This document shows, one piece after another, positions 5,663 through 9,335 of a stretch of 9,335 nt of DNA. The stretch is from Cytophagales bacterium. GTDB taxonomy: Bacteria > Bacteroidota > Bacteroidia > Cytophagales > UBA9547. Below the pieces are notes generated by a model. The model worked only from the letters and a program-made list of their open reading frames with translations. It was not told the origin of the DNA and ran no database searches. The stretch lies in assembly GCA_025360395.1 (NCBI GenBank), contig JANYCH010000358.1, positions 1 to 9,335 on the forward strand, in the 5' to 3' direction. Every line of letters begins with the position of its first letter. Position 1 is the stretch's first letter. The translations under genes were made by a program, and so were the position numbers.

Positions 5663-5682
5663 GGGAATGAATCTGAACGGAT

Positions 5683-5712
5683 AAAAAAAAGGCCATACAA
5701 ATCAGCATGGCC
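5683..5712 (-). terminator. intrinsic terminator of the thioredoxin-like gene
   Basis: Read on the minus strand, GGCCAT and ATGGCC form a 6-bp stem around a 10-nt loop, followed immediately by eight T residues. It starts 20 nt after the stop codon of the thioredoxin-like gene and separates that gene from cca. The plus-strand reading has no T tract, so it works in one direction. Confidence 0.85.
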
Positions 5713-5732
5713 GTAAAGTGAAAAATAATCTT

Positions 5733-7190
5733 TTAATTAGTTTTCTTCTTCTCTTTTTCCTGCATCATTTTGGTGTATCCTTCAATGAATTCAGCAAGTT
5801 GTTCTACGCCAAGCCTTTTAGCGACAATTTCTTTTTTGTCGTTTAGAACATAAATTGTTGGCGTACTGTATACATCATATCCTTTTCGAACATCGTAATA
5901 AACGGTTTTATCAGAAATGGCATTGCAAACATTAAGGAATTTTAATTTTTTCTCGCGGATAAATTTTTTCCAGTCGTTAGGATGGTCGGTACTTACGGCA
6001 TAAATACTGACGTCTTTATTTTTAGGGTCGAGGAAAAACTCATTTAACTTTGGAGTTTCTTTCTGGCAGTGGCCGCAATTCGGGTCCCAGAAATACAGCA
6101 CAGTAAACTTGCCTTTCTGTTCGTAAAGCGAATGGAAATTATTAGATGAATCTGGTAATGAAAGGGCAGGAGCTTTTTTTCCTAATAAAAGGGGCTTTAA
6201 TGTAGTGTAACGCTCATTAATTTTAGATTTTACAGTTGAGTCTATCCAGAAAGCCTGACCGGACAGATAATATTTTTCTGCCATGTGAACGAAAATGGCA
6301 TCCATTCCCATAATATTTGAAGTTTCGTAGGTGTTGGTGATGTTCCAAACTACATATTTGAACACCTCTTTATTTGCCCTTGCTTTTTCTACAATAAAGT
6401 CAGCAGATTTATTGATACTGTCAGGAGATTGAGGGGTAAGGTTTTCAAGGTAGTATTTGATTTTTGAATGAAGAAGCGGAGTTCTTAAAAACCTGTCGTC
6501 CGAAAAGTCAATGTTATCAAAATAATGAACTTTCATCCATCTGTAAGCAAATGTTGAATCTTTCTTGCCATTCGGCAAAGTAGGTGTTTCAGGAATTTCA
6601 AGGTCAGTTGATGCTTTAAATATTTTAGCCATCAAAGTATTGGGGTTTTCTGCAATCACTTTTGCACGTTGTGCTTTTACTTCCTTTTCGATTTCTGTAA
6701 GCTTATTCTGAAAAATGGTGGCTGAATCTTTATTTTTATCTTTTACCCTTTTATATCCGTCAACCAGTGGATCGGCTTGTTTGGTTTTCTTTCCAAGAAA
6801 TTGAAGAAAAGTATAAAAAGTCTCATTTTCTTTTGATCCTGTTACTTTCATGTGTTCGATCATTTTAGAAGTATCCGTTTCTAAAAAAAAAGATTGCTGA
6901 TTATCAGGCACGAGAAACTCAAAATTTGTTTTACTGGGAAGCACAACAAGATAAATACCTGCCAGCAATTTGTCTTTCCCATCAAAGACCATGTTTCCTT
7001 TTGAATCTACTTTTGCAGTATCTTTCAAATATTGTTTATCGCCAAAATGGTACGCCAGGTAGCAAACGGTGTCTTTTAAGCCTGTTAATTTTACTTTAAT
7101 AGAATAAGCCTTTGCTGGGGCTGGTTTTTCAGCTGCCTGAATATGGAAACAAAAAACTAAGGCGAGCAATGAACTGAAAACAGTCTTCAT
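5733..7190 (-). CDS. exported TlpA-type thioredoxin-fold protein with DUF4369/DUF5106-like region
   Basis: This is a predicted cell-envelope thiol-disulfide protein. Counted from the ATG at 7188-7190 (485 aa), residues 1-20 form a signal peptide (MKTVFSSLLALVFCFHIQAA, with AxA-type cleavage near QAA). About 25-105 is a beta-rich DUF4369-like domain. About 110-330 is a helical DUF5106-like region (including NPNTLMAKIFKAS). The C-terminal AhpC/TSA-TlpA thioredoxin domain starts near LLLGKKAPALSLPD and has the active site WDPNCGHCQKE (C372, C375) and the cis-proline in YSTPTIYV (P444). It ends in a lysine-rich tail. The longer frame would begin at a TTG at 7212-7214, but that lies inside the promoter -7 box and would put eight polar residues before the signal peptide. 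Bacteroidota carry many such paralogues, with reductase or stress roles; the substrate is unknown. Confidence 0.88.
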   Translation of the reverse strand: MKTVFSSLLALVFCFHIQAAEKPAPAKAYSIKVKLTGLKDTVCYLAYHFGDKQYLKDTAKVDSKGNMVFDGKDKLLAGIYLVVLPSKTNFEFLVPDNQQSFFLETDTSKMIEHMKVTGSKENETFYTFLQFLGKKTKQADPLVDGYKRVKDKNKDSATIFQNKLTEIEKEVKAQRAKVIAENPNTLMAKIFKASTDLEIPETPTLPNGKKDSTFAYRWMKVHYFDNIDFSDDRFLRTPLLHSKIKYYLENLTPQSPDSINKSADFIVEKARANKEVFKYVVWNITNTYETSNIMGMDAIFVHMAEKYYLSGQAFWIDSTVKSKINERYTTLKPLLLGKKAPALSLPDSSNNFHSLYEQKGKFTVLYFWDPNCGHCQKETPKLNEFFLDPKNKDVSIYAVSTDHPNDWKKFIREKKLKFLNVCNAISDKTVYYDVRKGYDVYSTPTIYVLNDKKEIVAKRLGVEQLAEFIEGYTKMMQEKEKKKTN

Positions 7191-7211
7191 ATCAGTGAAT
7201 GGATTTGGTTG

Positions 7212-7219
7212 CAAATTTA
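7212..7219 (-). promoter_or_regulatory. candidate -7 promoter element of the thioredoxin-like gene
   Basis: The minus strand reads TAAATTTG, an exact TAnnTTTG match, 21 nt before the ATG at 7190. No good -33 TTTG is seen at the right distance. It supports the shorter start of the gene. Confidence 0.45.
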
Positions 7220-7266
7220 AAAGGTTTTCTTGATTTACGAATTTAGAAGCTCAGAGCTTTTACTCT

Positions 7267-7284
7267 TTGCGTTTCTGAACGCAA
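7267..7284. promoter_or_regulatory. perfect palindrome TTGCGTT-TCTG-AACGCAA
   Basis: Seven-base arms (7267-7273 and 7278-7284) are separated by 4 nt, midway between the divergent promoters of the thioredoxin-like gene and grpE. There is no following T tract in either direction, so it is not a terminator. It could be a regulator-binding site acting on either promoter. It does not match the CIRCE heat-shock element. Confidence 0.45.
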
Positions 7285-7307
7285 TAATTTTGATTATACG
7301 TCATTCT

Positions 7308-7346
7308 GTCACAATGAATCCAATTGGCAACATTATTGTAACTTTG
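7308..7346 (+). promoter_or_regulatory. candidate grpE promoter with overlapping inverted repeat
   Basis: TAACTTTG at 7339-7346 matches the Bacteroidota -7 consensus exactly and lies 25 nt before the grpE ATG. It overlaps the right arm of an imperfect inverted repeat, GTCACAAT (7308-7315) and ATTGTAAC (7335-7342), with seven of eight positions matched. The palindrome CCAATTGG (7320-7327) lies near its centre. No TTG lies at the normal -33 distance, which would fit an activator-dependent or alternative-sigma promoter, as might be expected for heat-shock genes. Confidence 0.45.
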
Positions 7347-7371
7347 TGATTCAGCAAAACGCACCCACGTT

Positions 7372-7920
7372 ATGAATGAAGAAAAAGAAACTTTAGCAGA
7401 TAATACTGAGGCTCAAATTGAAAATAATGAGGATCAAATTGAGACTCCTTCTCCGGTAGAAGAATTAGCAATACAGAATATAAAACTTGAAGCAGAGCTT
7501 GCCGAAATGAAAGACAAGTACCTGCGTATGTATTCAGAGTTTGATAATTTTAAAAGAAGGACAAGCAAAGAGAGGGCAGAAGTAATCCAGACAGCTAACA
7601 GGGAACTGATGACGGCCTTAATTCCGGTTTTAGATGATTTTCAAAGAACAACAAAATCACTAGAAACTTCAGAAAGTGTTGAGGCATTAAAAGAAGGTGT
7701 TGCGCTTGTATACAATAAATTTACAAGGACTCTGGAACAAAAAGGTTTAAAACCACTTGAAGCTATGGGAACTCCATTCGACAGTGAACTTCACGAAGCC
7801 GTAACTCAAATACCGGCCCCATCAGAAGATTTAAAAGGAAAAGTTGTTGATGAACTTGAAAAGGGCTATTATTTAAATGATAAAATTATTCGCTACGCTA
7901 AAGTTGTAATAGGGAATTAA
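7372..7920 (+). CDS. grpE: nucleotide exchange factor GrpE
   Basis: GrpE is the cytoplasmic co-chaperone that releases ADP from DnaK, so that the Hsp70 cycle can continue. The 182-aa length is normal. Residues 1-35 are an acidic, disordered N-terminal arm. About 35-90 is the long dimerising helix, with the typical KYLRMYSEFDNFKRRTSKER segment (49-68) and LIPVLDDFQR (88-97). About 120-182 is the beta-domain that contacts DnaK, including GTPFDSELHEAVTQIP (132-147) and the closing KGYYLNDKIIRYAKVVIGN. The ATG at 7372 is preceded by no Shine-Dalgarno sequence, as is usual in this phylum. It is followed by dnaJ on the same strand after 128 bp. hrcA and dnaK are not in the window. Confidence 0.97.
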   Translation: MNEEKETLADNTEAQIENNEDQIETPSPVEELAIQNIKLEAELAEMKDKYLRMYSEFDNFKRRTSKERAEVIQTANRELMTALIPVLDDFQRTTKSLETSESVEALKEGVALVYNKFTRTLEQKGLKPLEAMGTPFDSELHEAVTQIPAPSEDLKGKVVDELEKGYYLNDKIIRYAKVVIGN

Positions 7921-7931
7921 TAACTAATTAA

Positions 7932-7953
7932 AGTCGACAGCTATTAGTTGACT
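7932..7953 (+). other. hairpin in the grpE-dnaJ gap
   Basis: AGTCGAC (7932-7938) can pair with GTTGACT (7947-7953), with one G-U pair, across an 8-nt loop, 11 nt after the grpE stop. No T tract follows, so it is more likely a 3'-end stabiliser or processing site than a terminator. Confidence 0.3.
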
Positions 7954-8013
7954 ATGGGTAAATACATAACCATTAAATAGAACAAAATTGTTAGTGAGTT
8001 AGTGGGGTCTAAT

Positions 8014-8049
8014 CTCAATACTTAATACTAAGGTACACAATACTGAAAA
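8014..8049 (+). repeat. degenerate 7-bp tandem repeat, CTNAATA type (copy 2), abutting dnaJ
   Basis: The units are CTCAATA, CTTAATA, CTAAGGTA (8 nt), CACAATA and CTGAAAA. The array ends on the A of the dnaJ ATG. Over about 24 bp it matches the copy at 4200-4234 in the same orientation, with one inserted base and one substitution. Confidence 0.6.
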
Positions 8050-9194
8050 TGGCACAAAAGAGAGATTATTACGAGGTGTTAGGGGTTGGCAGGAATGCCA
8101 CTGCAGATGAGATAAAAAAAGCATATCGCCAGCTTGCAATAAAATATCACCCAGATAAAAATCCTAACGATGCTTCTGCTGAAGATAAATTTAAAGAAGG
8201 GGCGGAAGCCTACGAAGTTTTAAGTACACCTGAAAAAAAGGCCCGCTATGACCAATATGGACATCAAGCAATGGGTGGCGGCGGCGGTGGCGGTGGCATG
8301 AACATGGACGATATATTCTCTCAATTTGGAGATATATTCTCAGGAGGAGGTTTTGAAGGCTTTTTCGGTGGTAGCGGAAACAGAAGCGGAGGTGGCAGGG
8401 GAATGCGCCAAGGGTCTAATCTTCGTATAAAATTGAAGGTTACTCTGGAAGAAGCGGCTCTTGGTGTTGAGAAGAAGATAAAGGTTAAAAGAAATAATTC
8501 CTGTAAAACTTGCAATGGTAGCGGTGCTAAAAATAGTTCAGCTGTTCAGAATTGTAGCAATTGCAACGGATCTGGTCAGGTAAGAAGGGTAACCAATACC
8601 ATTCTTGGACAAATGATGTCAACCAGCACTTGTCCTGTTTGTCAGGGAGAAGGTAAGATTGTAAAAGAGAAATGTACAACTTGTCATGGTGAAGGTGTAA
8701 CGCCTGAGGAAGAAGTTATTTCTATTAAAATTCCTGCAGGTGTGGCAGATGGCATGCAACTGAGTATGAGTGGTAAGGGAAATATGCCACCCAGAGGCGG
8801 AATGGCCGGCGACCTTATTATTGTGATTGAAGAGGAAGAACATGAATCCCTTAAAAGAGATGGCAGCAATATCGTGTTTGATTTATACATCAGTTTTGTT
8901 GATGCAGCCCTGGGAACTTCTGTGGAAGTACCAACAATTGATGGTAAGGTTAAAATCAAAATTGAACCAGGAACACAAAGTGGAAAAATACTTCGTTTAA
9001 AAGATAAAGGTGTAAAAGACCTGAACAGCTACCAAAAAGGCGATCAGCTTATTTATGTAAACGTTTGGACACCTAAAGTGCTCACTCCGCTGGAAAAGGA
9101 AACTTTAGAAAAACTGAGGACTGCTCCTAATTTTCAGCCTAATCCTGGTAAAGGAGAGAAAAGTTTTTTTGAAAAAGTTAAAGAATTTTTTTAG
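8049..9194 (+). CDS. dnaJ: chaperone protein DnaJ (type I Hsp40)
   Basis: DnaJ binds unfolded proteins, delivers them to DnaK and stimulates its ATPase in the cytoplasm. All domains of a type I DnaJ are present in the usual 381-aa length. They are the J domain (about 5-70) with the HPD motif at 34-36; the Gly/Phe-rich linker (about 75-122), here including an uninterrupted run of eight glycines; and a zinc-binding domain with four CxxCxGxG repeats, starting at C152, C169, C195 and C209. Substrate-binding beta domains follow (about 220-345), with a C-terminal FFEKVKEFF end. The ATG at 8049 is the natural start (MAQKRDYYEVLGV). The gene probably shares the grpE promoter, although the 128-bp gap with a hairpin and repeats leaves room for separate control. 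No clear terminator follows the stop. Confidence 0.98.
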   Translation: MAQKRDYYEVLGVGRNATADEIKKAYRQLAIKYHPDKNPNDASAEDKFKEGAEAYEVLSTPEKKARYDQYGHQAMGGGGGGGGMNMDDIFSQFGDIFSGGGFEGFFGGSGNRSGGGRGMRQGSNLRIKLKVTLEEAALGVEKKIKVKRNNSCKTCNGSGAKNSSAVQNCSNCNGSGQVRRVTNTILGQMMSTSTCPVCQGEGKIVKEKCTTCHGEGVTPEEEVISIKIPAGVADGMQLSMSGKGNMPPRGGMAGDLIIVIEEEEHESLKRDGSNIVFDLYISFVDAALGTSVEVPTIDGKVKIKIEPGTQSGKILRLKDKGVKDLNSYQKGDQLIYVNVWTPKVLTPLEKETLEKLRTAPNFQPNPGKGEKSFFEKVKEFF

Positions 9195-9335
9195 GGTAAT
9201 GTGGTCAAAAATGGTTGGTGGATATTGAAATAATTTTGATTAAACTTGGCCATCAACATGAAGAGGACTTAAGCTCTGATGGAGATCAACTTAATAGCAA
9301 TAATGTTGATGCTTATACGATAGAGGGTAGTTGTT
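9195..9335. other. unresolved tail, possible 5' end of a plus-strand gene
   Basis: After dnaJ no frame has a convincing start. One plus-strand frame is open from 9200 to the window end, with TTG at 9215 or GTG at 9218 as the only possible early starts. It reads as a hydrophobic IEIILIKLG stretch and then an acidic, Asn/Ser-rich stretch. A 9-bp inverted repeat, CATCAACAT (9251-9259) and ATGTTGATG (9303-9311), spans the middle. The tail may be intergenic. Confidence 0.2.

Noticed and set aside
7191..7214. Eight-residue upstream extension of the thioredoxin-like protein from a TTG
   Set aside because: The TTG is part of the TAAATTTG promoter box, and the ATG at 7188-7190 begins a normal signal peptide.
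7215..7371. CIRCE (HrcA) operator upstream of grpE
   Set aside because: No TTAGCACTC-N9-GAGTGCTAA sequence or near match is present. The palindromes found have different sequences.
8321..8959. Three minus-strand open frames antisense to dnaJ
   Set aside because: They lie opposite the Gly/Phe linker, zinc-binding and substrate-binding regions of dnaJ. The proline- and serine-rich products reflect the codons of the sense gene.

Overview
The window looks like chromosomal DNA from a member of the Bacteroidota, probably the Cytophagia/Sphingobacteriia side. The evidence is the low GC content, the near absence of Shine-Dalgarno sequences, repeated matches to the Bacteroidota -7 promoter element TAnnTTTG just upstream of genes, a DUF4369/DUF5106-like TlpA-type thioredoxin protein, and a long QueA form with an FHQP motif. 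No phage, IS or CRISPR material is visible.

Layout. (1) 1-140 holds the 3' end of an unknown plus-strand gene, which overlaps by 17 bp the end of a convergent queA-like gene (124-1299, minus). (2) 1300-1577 is a divergent regulatory region. It has a queA promoter with an inverted repeat, a plus-strand promoter, a small ORF whose product carries an arginine-rich run, and several mutually exclusive RNA pairings leading to the TTG start of a GNAT acetyltransferase (1578-2264). That protein resembles the N-acetylglutamate-synthase-type GNAT of Bacteroidota arginine operons. A small overlapping ORF follows (to 2532). (3) 2579-4097 (minus) is a GH57 alpha-glucanase followed 7 bp later by a three-helix membrane protein. 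(4) 4100-4239 is an intergenic repeat zone of degenerate 7-bp tandem repeats and inverted repeats. (5) 4215-5636 (minus) is an HD-domain CCA-adding enzyme. (6) An intrinsic terminator (5683-5712) separates it from an exported thioredoxin-fold lipid- or envelope-facing protein (5733-7190, minus). (7) A divergent promoter region with two palindromic elements precedes the grpE-dnaJ chaperone pair (7372-9194, plus). The 128-bp grpE-dnaJ gap carries a second copy of the 7-bp repeat family, running right up to the dnaJ start codon. (8) 9195-9335 is an unresolved tail.

Most genes are unrelated housekeeping units: tRNA modification (QueA), tRNA 3'-end maturation (CCA), protein folding (GrpE/DnaJ, co-chaperones of a DnaK not in the window), envelope thiol chemistry, and storage-glucan metabolism (GH57). 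The most interesting candidate is the leader at 1394-1580. It looks like a possible arginine-sensing, leader-peptide-controlled attenuator in front of a putative first-step arginine biosynthesis enzyme. The second point of interest is the heptad repeat family. Two start sites also need correction: the CCA and thioredoxin-like genes should both begin downstream of the longest open frame, because a terminator and/or a promoter occupies the extra sequence.
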